A stretch of DNA of 64,000 nt from Anderseniella sp963787895 (GTDB taxonomy: Bacteria > Pseudomonadota > Alphaproteobacteria > Rhizobiales > Aestuariivirgaceae): the NCBI GenBank assembly GCA_963787895.1, contig CAWBEX010000008.1, forward strand, positions 248,001 through 312,000. The letters are read 5' to 3'. Below are positions 8,711 through 17,190 of this stretch, piece after piece (position 1 is the stretch's first letter; every line of letters starts with the position of its first letter). Under the pieces are notes generated by a model. That model was not told the origin of the DNA. It ran no database searches and saw only the letters and a list, made by a program, of their open reading frames with translations. A program made the translations under genes and the position numbers.

Positions 8711-8947
8711 CTACTTGCGACGCACCGAATTTCCACCTTGTATTATTGCGTTGATTAGTGTCGAAACTGCCTTGTGCAGTTCTTCGTTCTTGCTGTCGGG
8801 AGGCAAGTTGTCGTGAGCTGCGGCGGCGTCTTCGAGCACACCAATAATCTCGCTTTCCAGAAGAATCTTTCGATCGTTCAATGCCAACAAAAGCGACTCC
8901 AAAATAGTGAGCGCGGCGGCTCCTGAAACATCTGCAAGTTCTCGCAT
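8711..8947 (-). CDS. Small conserved hypothetical helical protein
   Basis: 78 residues, nearly all helix-forming: MRELADVSGAAALTILES, then a leucine-rich LLLALNDRK, an acidic VLEDAAAAHDN linker and a second helix LHKAVSTLINAIIQGGNSVRR. Proteins of this pattern occur as conserved hypotheticals in Rhizobiales. The ribosome site GGAG lies nine bases before ATG 8947. No catalytic motif is visible; the two-helix layout would suit a small interaction protein, which is only a guess. Confidence 0.6.
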   Translation of the reverse strand: MRELADVSGAAALTILESLLLALNDRKILLESEIIGVLEDAAAAHDNLPPDSKNEELHKAVSTLINAIIQGGNSVRRK

Positions 8948-9117
8948 ACCGACTTACTCCAATCATCGTTTCCCGACGTCAAATCGGAATCACGCAATCT
9001 CGGATAGTTGCATGTTCAGGATTGGTACGAGTTGATACAAAGTAGTTTCGATGTGAATTATCTGCTATGATTGCTTCTGACGGATAGCCCTATTAGGTTG
9101 CATGGTCCGCTGAGGCA

Positions 9118-9852
9118 TTGCTCAACTTGAAAAATGACAGCCCACTTGCTCGCAAGCTGGAAACCTATGTAGCGTTGTCTGAATCAGAGTTGCATATCCT
9201 CGCCAAGATGCACCAGCGGCGGCGAACCCTGGATGCGGGTCAGGAAATCATCCACCAGGGTGACCCGAAACAATCGGCCTATATCCTCGGCAGCGGCTGG
9301 GCCTGCTCCTACAAGTTGCTGGCGAACGGGACACGCCAGATCGTGGACTTGCAGATACCCGGAGATTTTTTGGGACTGCGCAGCATTCTGTTCCGAACCG
9401 CCGACCACAATGTCGATGCAATTACCAAAGTCGAAGTCTCTGAAGTCTTGATGCATGAATTGGTTGACGCATTTGCTGAAACGCCTCGCCTGGCCACGGC
9501 CGTGCTTTGGGCTGCCTCAAGAGACGAAGCAATGGTGGTGGAACACCTTGTCAACCTGGGCAGAAGGGACGCCCTTGAGCGGACTGCACATTTCCTGCTG
9601 GAACTCGGGTCGCGGATGTTACTGGCCGGGCTGGGCACCACAAAGGGCTATCCATGCCCTCTGCCTCAAAGCCTGCTAGCGGACGTGCTAGGGCTGAGCG
9701 CAATTCATGTCAACCGGGTCCTGCGCCAGTTGCGCGAAGAAGGTTTGTTGACGTTTCGCAAAGGCAAGGTGACGTTTGACGACTTTGACCAATTGGTGGG
9801 TCTGGCTGAGTTCGACAAGTCTTACCTGGACGATGGTCCCTTGCTCAGGTAA
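9118..9852 (+). CDS. Crp/Fnr family transcriptional regulator
   Basis: 244 residues. An N-terminal cyclic-nucleotide-binding-fold domain (about 12-130; LDAGQEIIHQGDPKQSAYILGSG is the typical jelly-roll stretch) is followed by a dimerisation helix (about 138-160) and a winged helix-turn-helix with LPQSLLADVLGLSAIHVNRV near 182-201. No N-terminal cysteine cluster of FNR type is present, so it does not bind an iron-sulfur cluster that way; the ligand is unknown. The start is TTG 9118 or TTG 9127; an ATG at 9102 is closed by a stop. Its neighbours are small stress-type proteins and a channel, suggesting general stress or osmotic control (inference). Confidence 0.88.
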   Translation: MLNLKNDSPLARKLETYVALSESELHILAKMHQRRRTLDAGQEIIHQGDPKQSAYILGSGWACSYKLLANGTRQIVDLQIPGDFLGLRSILFRTADHNVDAITKVEVSEVLMHELVDAFAETPRLATAVLWAASRDEAMVVEHLVNLGRRDALERTAHFLLELGSRMLLAGLGTTKGYPCPLPQSLLADVLGLSAIHVNRVLRQLREEGLLTFRKGKVTFDDFDQLVGLAEFDKSYLDDGPLLR

Positions 9853-9942
9853 CCAGGCGGGTCACGCTTCGAGCGGAATCCATTCTTCAGTTTCCACCCC
9901 GGCGAACGTTGCCGGAGTGAATTTGTCGTGCACGCGGAATGG

Positions 9943-10137
9943 TCAGTTTAGCGCACTTGTTGCCGCGTCGAGTTCCTTGATGCAATCAGAGTTATTGTTC
10001 GCCGTATGGGCCTTTTCTGCGGCCTGGTAATGCTTCAGGGAAGCATCTTTCTTCGGGCCCGAGGGAGCCTTGTCCCAGGCAGCCTTAACGGTCTTCATCT
10101 TCTCGGAAGCGGCGGTCATGTTGCTTGATTCAGACAT
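9943..10137 (-). CDS. Small conserved hypothetical protein, 64 residues
   Basis: Starts at ATG 10137 (MSESSNMTAASEKM), with AAAGGAAC six bases upstream; a longer frame upstream lacks that support. The sequence is Lys/Ala-rich and hydrophilic, with a helix around KHYQAAEKAHTANNNSD and an Ala-rich end. Similar short proteins are common uncharacterised genes in Rhizobiales. It converges with the Crp/Fnr gene. Function unknown. Confidence 0.7.
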   Translation of the reverse strand: MSESSNMTAASEKMKTVKAAWDKAPSGPKKDASLKHYQAAEKAHTANNNSDCIKELDAATSALN

Positions 10138-10796
10138 GTTTTTGTTCCTTTCTGAACGGCTCTGTAGAAAGTCAACCAAAAACTGCAGGCCCAGCGATAC
10201 GGGGACCGCTGTGCCGAATTGGTCTTGCTGTCTTTCAGAGGTAACTTTGTCGGGGCCGATTATTCGGCGCCGATTCAGAACCGTATGCTGTTTCAGATTC
10301 AGGCAAACTAACGCAGATTAGTTTGCCGGATCATTGGCCTGAATTTTTAGCGATGCCGCCATTTGGCCCATAGTAGTCATTGGACACTGGGATATGTCAG
10401 CCCTGTTGAGTTCGAAAGAAAAGCAGGGTTGGCTAAGGATCGTGTCTACTGAACCGGCAGCAGGCCTTGCGCGCTAAGTTCCGAAAGCTGACCTTCGTTG
10501 CATAAAAAATGACTGGGATGGGCTCTTTGCTGACCTTCGCTGCTCCGCGCACATGTCCGATGGAGGCATTATGCGCTGCCGCCGGCAAGGCCAACAGCGG
10601 TTGTCGTTGGTGATGCGCTCGAAGACCTCCTGCATGCGAACTCACGCATCTTCACAAATGCCGATCCAAAAGAAGGCTCGATTTAGTTCCATTTGCCGTA
10701 TCCAATTGTGTAAGCTGATAACAAGCAGCGTCACGCACTTTTGTCTGCATCGCCCGTTGCAGGGGGTGATTGTGTCGTCAGTTGGAGGGGGTGGCG
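10138..10796. other. Gene-free stretch with one perfect inverted repeat
   Basis: Some 650 bases between the small reverse-strand gene and mscS. The open frames here have neither ribosome sites nor protein-like composition. The only structure I can point to is the inverted repeat at 10302-10327. The mscS ribosome site is at the 3' end. Confidence 0.5.
10302..10327. repeat. Perfect 10-bp inverted repeat
   Basis: GGCAAACTAA (10302-10311), six-base spacer CGCAGA, TTAGTTTGCC (10318-10327). It lies in gene-free DNA about 165 bases upstream of the small reverse-strand gene. It could be a terminator stem or a protein-binding site; no T tract follows on either strand. Confidence 0.6.
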
Positions 10797-12248
10797 ATGA
10801 CATTTGCAATCATGTTGGCCGAAGTTGAAACAGCGGTTGAGACCGAGACGACGGAAAAGCTCACAGCAAATGTGACCGAGACACTGTCGCCAATCCTCGC
10901 CCATCTGCAAAATCTCTATAACATCTTGTATTATCAGCTTTTTTCGTATCAAGGGCCGGTACAACTGGCTGTAATTGCCGCTGTTATCCTGGCAGCGTAT
11001 CTGACGAGAAGCTACTCCAAGGCGCTGTTCGACAAGTTATGGAAGCCGGGTCAGCTGCCGGTGTTCAGAAGATTGCGCACGGTCTTGCACGGACTCATGC
11101 CGTTTGTGGCCTGCATCGCCGGGTTGTGGATTGCAACGCTGATTCTGACCGGATTTTCGGTGAACCACTATGTTGTGCGCATCGCTGCAAGTCTTCTGAA
11201 TGCGTGGATACTCATACGGATATTCTCCAGTGCCGTGTCTGACCCGTTCTGGTCAAGAGCGTTTGCTCTGTGCATGTGGACGATTGCGGCGCTCAGCATC
11301 ATGCGGTTGCTAAATCCTACGATCGCAATGCTTGACTCGATTGGGACCACTATCGGTGGCACAAAGGTAACTGCTTACCTGGTACTCAAGGGCGGATTGA
11401 CAGCCGCCTTGCTGTTATGGGCAGCCGCTGTGGGTTCAAAGGTGTTGCAGGCGAGGGTCAGCAGTTCGCGAAATCTGACGCCATCCGTGCAGGTGCTGAT
11501 CAGTCAGCTTGGCCGATTCACGCTCTTGTTTCTCGCCATCATGATTGCGTTGAATGTGGTTGGCATAGATTTGACGGCCCTTGCAGTATTTTCCGGTGCC
11601 GTTGGCGTTGGTATCGGTTTTGGCTTGCAAAAAATCGTTTCCAACCTGATTAGCGGCATCATTCTTCTGATGGACCGGTCCATCAAGCCCGGTGACGTGG
11701 TTGAGCTTCCTGGCACTTACGGCTGGGTGGCAAGCCTGGGCGCGCGCTACACATCTGTCAGAACGCGCGACGGCACCGAGCATTTGATCCCCAATGAAGA
11801 ATTCATCATCAACCGGGTGGTCAACTGGACCCATTCCGACAAGACGACCCGCCGCAAGGTGATGATCGGGGTCCACTACAAGACTGATGTTCCAAAAGCC
11901 ATGGAACTGATGCTGGAAGCTACAAAGGACATCAAGCGGATTGTGGCCGATCCCAAGCCGACTGTACTGCTGATGGATTTCGCGGATTCTTCGGTAAATC
12001 TCGAGGCGCGGTTCTGGATAGGTGACCCTGCCAACGGGGTATCGAACGTGGCAAGTGAATACCGGCTGGCGGTATGGCGAAAGTTCCTCGAGCAGGGGAT
12101 TGAAATTCCTTATCCACAACGTGATCTGCACATTGTAACTTCGGCCCCAGGAAGTCTTGGCCAAATTCAGGGCCATGATGCGGTTGTTGCTGCACCAGCG
12201 TTCAATGACGCCTCCGGCAAGGGCGGGCAAACACGCAAGAAGGGATAA
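10797..12248 (+). CDS. MscS family small-conductance mechanosensitive channel protein
   Basis: 483 residues: about 70 residues of N-terminal head, several membrane spans, and the MscS core. The pore helix and start of the beta domain are clear in AVFSGAVGVGIGFGLQKIVS followed by NLISGIILLMDRSIKPGD. Then come a beta domain with RYTSVRTRDGTEHLIPNEEFI and an alpha/beta C-terminal domain. Such channels gate on membrane tension to release solutes during hypo-osmotic shock. ATG 10797 is chosen over an upstream TTG because GGAGGGGG lies just before it. The next gene begins five bases after the stop, so the two are co-transcribed. Confidence 0.93.
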   Translation: MTFAIMLAEVETAVETETTEKLTANVTETLSPILAHLQNLYNILYYQLFSYQGPVQLAVIAAVILAAYLTRSYSKALFDKLWKPGQLPVFRRLRTVLHGLMPFVACIAGLWIATLILTGFSVNHYVVRIAASLLNAWILIRIFSSAVSDPFWSRAFALCMWTIAALSIMRLLNPTIAMLDSIGTTIGGTKVTAYLVLKGGLTAALLLWAAAVGSKVLQARVSSSRNLTPSVQVLISQLGRFTLLFLAIMIALNVVGIDLTALAVFSGAVGVGIGFGLQKIVSNLISGIILLMDRSIKPGDVVELPGTYGWVASLGARYTSVRTRDGTEHLIPNEEFIINRVVNWTHSDKTTRRKVMIGVHYKTDVPKAMELMLEATKDIKRIVADPKPTVLLMDFADSSVNLEARFWIGDPANGVSNVASEYRLAVWRKFLEQGIEIPYPQRDLHIVTSAPGSLGQIQGHDAVVAAPAFNDASGKGGQTRKKG

Positions 12249-12253
12249 CGCAC

Positions 12254-13237
12254 ATGGCAGTGGCCAACAGCAAAGGCCTGATTTCAGCTTGCCTGCTGGA
12301 TGGCAAGGGCGGCGCCAGAAGCATAGGCTGGAACGAGGTGCGGGCCTGGAAGAAGTCCGACGGTCCAATCTGGGTGCACCTCGACCGGGCAAACGCCGAG
12401 GCGGTCAAATGGCTTCGAGAAGAAAGCGGCCTTACACCCGTCACGGCTGATGCCATCACAACCGAGGAATCCCGGCCCCGTGTGTTTCGTGGCAAGGCGG
12501 GCTATATCGCCATTCTCAGAACACTCAATCAGAATGAGGGCGCCGAACCAGATGACATGGTGGCAATCAGGTTGTGGAGCGATGGCAATCGCCTGATCAC
12601 ATTGCGCCACAGACGCCTGTTTACACCGGGACAGATATTCAGGGAGTTGACTGAGGATGCAATCGGACCGGCGAGCGTGCCGGCATTGTTCGAAACCATT
12701 GTTTCGCGGGTAATCGCTTCGATGTCAGACAGTGTATCTGAGTATGAAGACAAACTGGATGATATCGAGTTGCGAGCCGAAAGCTCTGATGGCAGCGACC
12801 AGCGGCGTGAACTTGCAGATATTCGCAAGGAAGCAATTGAACTCAGGCGCTTCATGGCTCCCCAGAGGGAGGCGCTGGCTGCAATGCTTGCTGACCCGCC
12901 CAGCTGGTTGCCCGATGATTTGAAGCCCTCGTTGCGAGAGACCATGGATCGTCAGCAAAGGTTTGTGGAAGAAATGGATTCGGTGCGTGAGCGTGGTCTT
13001 GTCATCAAGGATGACATTTCAAACAAGCTGGCTGAAAAAATGAACAGCAACATGTATGTCATCTCAATCGTTGCGGCCATTTTCCTGCCCCTGTCATTCG
13101 TAACCGGGCTGCTAGGTATCAATGTTGGAGGGATGCCGGGTGTGGAAAACGGTTACGCCTTCTGGATTGCCTGCTTCCTCATGGTGATCATGCTGATTGT
13201 CCAGATATGGATATTCAGAAAGCTGAAGTGGATCTAG
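12254..13237 (+). CDS. zntB: CorA-family zinc transporter, ZntB type
   Basis: 327 residues. A large cytoplasmic domain with long helices (about 1-265) is followed by two C-terminal membrane spans (about 270-290 and 301-321). The loop between them has GIN rather than the GMN of magnesium-type CorA, followed by GGMPG, which points to the ZntB branch that moves zinc. IWVHLDRANAEAVKWL and ESRPRV are typical of the cytoplasmic funnel. It lies five bases after the MscS gene, an envelope ion-homeostasis pair. The symbol rests on the GIN motif; substrate specificity is inference. Confidence 0.88.
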   Translation: MAVANSKGLISACLLDGKGGARSIGWNEVRAWKKSDGPIWVHLDRANAEAVKWLREESGLTPVTADAITTEESRPRVFRGKAGYIAILRTLNQNEGAEPDDMVAIRLWSDGNRLITLRHRRLFTPGQIFRELTEDAIGPASVPALFETIVSRVIASMSDSVSEYEDKLDDIELRAESSDGSDQRRELADIRKEAIELRRFMAPQREALAAMLADPPSWLPDDLKPSLRETMDRQQRFVEEMDSVRERGLVIKDDISNKLAEKMNSNMYVISIVAAIFLPLSFVTGLLGINVGGMPGVENGYAFWIACFLMVIMLIVQIWIFRKLKWI

Positions 13238-13349
13238 AGGAAGTGAGTTAACTCAACCTGATTGAATCTGCGTGGCCATGAACCCCTGTTTTCACACAGA
13301 AAATAAGTTATAAGCACTGCGACTCAAACAACATGGAGAACGAAGGCAT

Positions 13350-14321
13350 ATGACACCCTTCGCAATAGCAGGCATTCAAATGAATGTTGCGGCACTTCAG
13401 TCCAATGTCGAAGGCATGCGGCAACGGCTTGACGTTTTGATGGCCAGGTTTCCATGGACTCAAATGGTTCTGTTCAGCGAACTTGCCCAATATGGTCCTT
13501 TGCATCGGTTTGCCCAGCCGTTCAACAATGAGGTTATCACGCAGTTTTGCGAGGATGCAAAACGACACAATGTCTGGCTAATACCGGGTTCTTTTTTTGA
13601 GAAGACTGCCGAGGGCAAGATCTACAACACTTCTGTGGTTATCAATCCGCAGGGTGAGATTGTGACCTCCTATCGCAAGATGTTCCCGTTCCGGCCGTAC
13701 GAAGTCGAAGTCGAAGGTGGAACAGAGTTCTGCGTGTTTGATGTGCCCAACATCGGTCGCTTTGGCCTCTCCATTTGCTATGATATCTGGTTCCCTGAAA
13801 CCACGCGCCAGTTAACCAGCATGGGAGCAGAGGTATTGCTTCACCCCGTTCTGACGGGTACGACTGATCGTGACGCTGAAATTGCCATAGCCAGGGCAAC
13901 TGCTGCACAGTTTCAGTGCTATGTGATTGACGTGAATGGCCTGGGGGCCGGTGGAGTGGGCAGGTCGTGTGTTATCGATCCTGCTGCCAATATCATGTAC
14001 CAGGCTGCGGGCCAGGAAGAAATGTTTCCGATAGAAATTGACCTTGACCAGGTTCGCAGACAGCGCGAAACTGGCATGAGAGGACTGGGGCAGGTTCTAA
14101 AGAGCTTTCGTGATCGGCCGGCGGATTTCCCGGTTTATGATCGCAACTCCGGGGCCGATTCCTACCTGAAGACACTGGGCGCACTGCAAATGCCGCAGCA
14201 AGGCTCCGGTGCCGGACTGACAGAGCAATCCCGACCTGACAGGGGTGATGTAAATACTGATACTGATACTCTGGGTTCGATTAGTTACATTAGTGACCAG
14301 GCTAGAATTGCGAGTACCTGA
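13350..14321 (+). CDS. Carbon-nitrogen hydrolase (nitrilase superfamily)
   Basis: 323 residues with the nitrilase triad in place: E44 (LFSELAQYG), K110 (SYRKMFPF) and C143 (SICYDIWFPE). Members hydrolyse amide or carbamoyl C-N bonds. This one begins a run with a PLP decarboxylase, an ATP-grasp enzyme and a C45-type hydrolase, so an amide or N-carbamoyl derivative of an amine is a plausible substrate; N-carbamoylputrescine amidase is one family member with such a context. The C-terminal 50 residues are polar and probably disordered (RPDRGDVNTDTDTLGS). The gap to the decarboxylase is 91 bases. Substrate is not determined by sequence. Confidence 0.88.
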   Translation: MTPFAIAGIQMNVAALQSNVEGMRQRLDVLMARFPWTQMVLFSELAQYGPLHRFAQPFNNEVITQFCEDAKRHNVWLIPGSFFEKTAEGKIYNTSVVINPQGEIVTSYRKMFPFRPYEVEVEGGTEFCVFDVPNIGRFGLSICYDIWFPETTRQLTSMGAEVLLHPVLTGTTDRDAEIAIARATAAQFQCYVIDVNGLGAGGVGRSCVIDPAANIMYQAAGQEEMFPIEIDLDQVRRQRETGMRGLGQVLKSFRDRPADFPVYDRNSGADSYLKTLGALQMPQQGSGAGLTEQSRPDRGDVNTDTDTLGSISYISDQARIAST

Positions 14322-14412
14322 TTTGATCTAAGCGCCTTGATGTCTAAAAGGCATAACGTGCGGATTGCGTGAGTTGCTCGCCTAACAGGTTAGTTGGGGA
14401 GTTGTTCTTTAG

Positions 14413-17145
14413 ATGCAATCGATGAGTGACTATTACAGTGCAATCCAGTTGCGGTCCGATCGCTGGAGTGCGCTACGGGAAACCACCAAGCTTCTGTCGC
14501 AGAAACCATCTTCCAAATCCTCTGCTAAACTGCACAAGCAAGCCGAAGACCTTCTTGAGGCTCTTGCACCAATCGAATCCTATTGGGCTTTTCCCGGCAC
14601 TGCAGCCTTCGATCATTTGCGTCGGCAGTGCGACCACCACAACTATGAGGATCTGGCGTTTTCGGTCCGGCGTATTCTCCGGGCTCTGACATCAGGCGCT
14701 TACCGGCGCAGGTCGATTCCGCTCGAACGCGAAGATACCGACAATGAGGAACTGGAAGACGAGGCCCTGCTGTCACCTGAAGCACGCGCACTGACCAAGC
14801 CTTATTTCGAGGTGCTGTTTGTAGACAATCTCAGTGAGCATCAGGAGCGTTGGCTCAAATCCTCAATACAGCGCATGCGGCGCAGCGAGGACGCATTCAG
14901 TTATGAGCCGGTTATCGTACCGAGCCTGGAAGATGCACTGATTGCGATACTGTTCAATCACAATATTCAAGCTGTTGTTGTCCGCCCTGGCGTGACGCTG
15001 AAATCAAAGAATGAACTGCCGATTTTGAAGCGATACCTGAACCGGATCGGAGACGATGAGGACGTCGAAGATTTGCGCTCGGAGGACTACGGGCCGGAGC
15101 TTTGCCGTCTGATTGCCAAGGTGCGACCGGAACTGGATGCCTATCTGGTAACGGATCGCTCAGTCGAATCCATCGCGGGTCTTGATCTCGGCCTGTGCCG
15201 CCGGGTGTTCTACAATCAGGAAGACTTTCTCGAGTTACACCTGAACATCATTCGCGGCGTTCAGGCACGGTACAAGACACCGTTTTTTACCGCACTGGTA
15301 GAGTATTCAAAACAACCGACAGGTGTGTTTCACGCCATGCCGATCAGCCGCGGCAAATCGATCTCGCGCTCGCACTGGATTCAGGACATGGGCGCTTTCT
15401 ACGGCCCTAACATTTTCCTGGCCGAAACGTCCGCCACCTCTGGCGGACTGGACAGTCTGCTTGAACCGCACGGCCCTATAAAAGAAGCCCAGGAACTGGC
15501 ATCGCGGGCGTTCGGATCGAAGCACACCTTCTTTGCCACCAATGGTACATCGACCTGCAATAAGGTTGTGGTGCAAGGATTGGTGCGGCCCGGTGATATC
15601 GTGCTGGTCGATCGTGACTGCCACAAGTCACACCACTATGGCATGGTGCTGGCAGGTGCGCAGGTCGTTTACCTCGACAGCTATCCGCTCAATGAATATT
15701 CGATGTATGGCGCTGTGCCTCTGCGCGAAATCAAGCATCAGTTGCTCAAGCTCAAAGCAGCCGGCAAGCTTGGCCGGGTGCGCATGCTCCTGCTGACCAA
15801 CTGCACCTTCGACGGCATCGTATACAATGTCGAACGGGTGATGGAAGAGTGCCTGGCAATCAAACCGGATCTGGTATTTTTGTGGGATGAAGCCTGGTTT
15901 GCGTTTGCCCGTTTTGGCCCCACCTACCGTCAGCGCACCGGCATGAATGCAGCCAACGTACTGCGTGAGCGGCTCAAAACCAAACAGCATGCGAAGGCTT
16001 ATGAAGCGCAACAGGCAAAACTGAAAAATGCCGATGAGGCGACGTTGCTCGACACACGGCTCATCCCGCCGCCTTCGGCGCGGGTGCGGGTTTACACCAC
16101 CCAGTCAACTCACAAGACCCTGACTTCGCTGCGTCAGGGTTCGATGATCCACGTGCACGATCAGGATTTCAAGGGCGAAGTGGAGCAAGCGTTCCATGAA
16201 GCCTACATGACCCATACATCGACATCGCCGAATTACCAGATTATTGCCAGCCTGGACGTTGGCAGGCGGCAGGTAGAACTTGAAGGCTTCGAGTTTGTCC
16301 AGCGTCAGGTGGAAGCGGCCATGTCAATGCGCCGCGCCATCTCGACCCATCCGCAATTGAAGAAGTATTTCAAGGTGTTGACGGCCGGGGACATGATCCC
16401 CGAGCAATACCGTGAAAGCGGCATTACCTCGTACTACAATCCCGATCAGGGTTGGAACGACATTTGGGAATGCTGGGCCAATGACGAGTTTGTGCTCGAT
16501 GCGTCGCGAGTGACGCTGGCCGTTGGCGGCACCGGTTGGGATGGCGACACATTCAAGACCAAGATCCTGATGGACAAGTACGGCATCCAGATCAACAAGA
16601 CATCGCGCAATACGGTCTTGTTCATGACCAATATTGGCACTACGCGGTCATCGGTTGCCTACCTTATTGAGGTGCTGGTGCAAATCGCTCAGGAGCTCGA
16701 TGAACTGCTCGACGATGCATCGAAAATGGAGCGCCTCAGCTTCGACAAGCGCGTCAAGAATCTCACCGAAGACCTGCCGCCCTTGCCTGACTTCAGCCGA
16801 TTTCACGATGCATTCAGGGCAGATCAGTCAACGCCTGAAGGCGACATGCGTTCAGCTTTCTTCATGAGTTATGACGAAGACAATTGCGATTACATAGACT
16901 TGGAAGATGACATTTTGCTTGATGACAGCAAGCAACTAGTGTCCGCATCTTTCATCATTCCATATCCGCCCGGCTTTCCGATCCTTGTGCCGGGTCAGGT
17001 GATCTCGTCTGAAATCGTGAAGTTCATGCGTGCCCTAGATGTAAGTGAAATTCACGGGTACCGCCCGGACCTCGGGCTTCGCATATTTACTGCTGAAGCC
17101 CTGAGCTCGCACACCGCACATCATGCGCGGGCAGCAGCGGAGTAA
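14413..17145 (+). CDS. Orn/Lys/Arg-type PLP-dependent decarboxylase with extended N terminus
   Basis: 910 residues, clearly longer than the 700-750 usual for bacterial biodegradative decarboxylases. Residues 1 to about 130 are an added helical region without a recognised domain; about 130-280 look like the receiver-like wing domain (YFEVLFVDNLSEHQERW); about 300-750 are the fold-type I PLP domain. The Schiff-base lysine is K568 (TTQSTHKTLTSLRQGS), with FFATNGTSTCNKVV, a DRDCHKSHHYG segment and FLWDEAWFAF as cofactor-binding stretches. The C-terminal domain follows. It should turn a basic amino acid into a polyamine-type amine; which one cannot be read off. The downstream ATP-grasp gene follows closely. 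Confidence 0.9.
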   Translation: MQSMSDYYSAIQLRSDRWSALRETTKLLSQKPSSKSSAKLHKQAEDLLEALAPIESYWAFPGTAAFDHLRRQCDHHNYEDLAFSVRRILRALTSGAYRRRSIPLEREDTDNEELEDEALLSPEARALTKPYFEVLFVDNLSEHQERWLKSSIQRMRRSEDAFSYEPVIVPSLEDALIAILFNHNIQAVVVRPGVTLKSKNELPILKRYLNRIGDDEDVEDLRSEDYGPELCRLIAKVRPELDAYLVTDRSVESIAGLDLGLCRRVFYNQEDFLELHLNIIRGVQARYKTPFFTALVEYSKQPTGVFHAMPISRGKSISRSHWIQDMGAFYGPNIFLAETSATSGGLDSLLEPHGPIKEAQELASRAFGSKHTFFATNGTSTCNKVVVQGLVRPGDIVLVDRDCHKSHHYGMVLAGAQVVYLDSYPLNEYSMYGAVPLREIKHQLLKLKAAGKLGRVRMLLLTNCTFDGIVYNVERVMEECLAIKPDLVFLWDEAWFAFARFGPTYRQRTGMNAANVLRERLKTKQHAKAYEAQQAKLKNADEATLLDTRLIPPPSARVRVYTTQSTHKTLTSLRQGSMIHVHDQDFKGEVEQAFHEAYMTHTSTSPNYQIIASLDVGRRQVELEGFEFVQRQVEAAMSMRRAISTHPQLKKYFKVLTAGDMIPEQYRESGITSYYNPDQGWNDIWECWANDEFVLDASRVTLAVGGTGWDGDTFKTKILMDKYGIQINKTSRNTVLFMTNIGTTRSSVAYLIEVLVQIAQELDELLDDASKMERLSFDKRVKNLTEDLPPLPDFSRFHDAFRADQSTPEGDMRSAFFMSYDEDNCDYIDLEDDILLDDSKQLVSASFIIPYPPGFPILVPGQVISSEIVKFMRALDVSEIHGYRPDLGLRIFTAEALSSHTAHHARAAAE

Positions 17146-17190
17146 ATGGCAACAGCCGGCACGACAAAAAAGAGAAAGAGGGAGAAAATC

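Noticed and set aside
10433..10645. Reverse-strand 70-residue ORF
   Set aside because: His/Arg/Ala composition and no start signal; looks like chance.
17146..17190. ATG at 17146 as start of the ATP-grasp gene
   Set aside because: Directly follows the decarboxylase stop with a ribosome site too close; the AGGGAG before 17191 is better.
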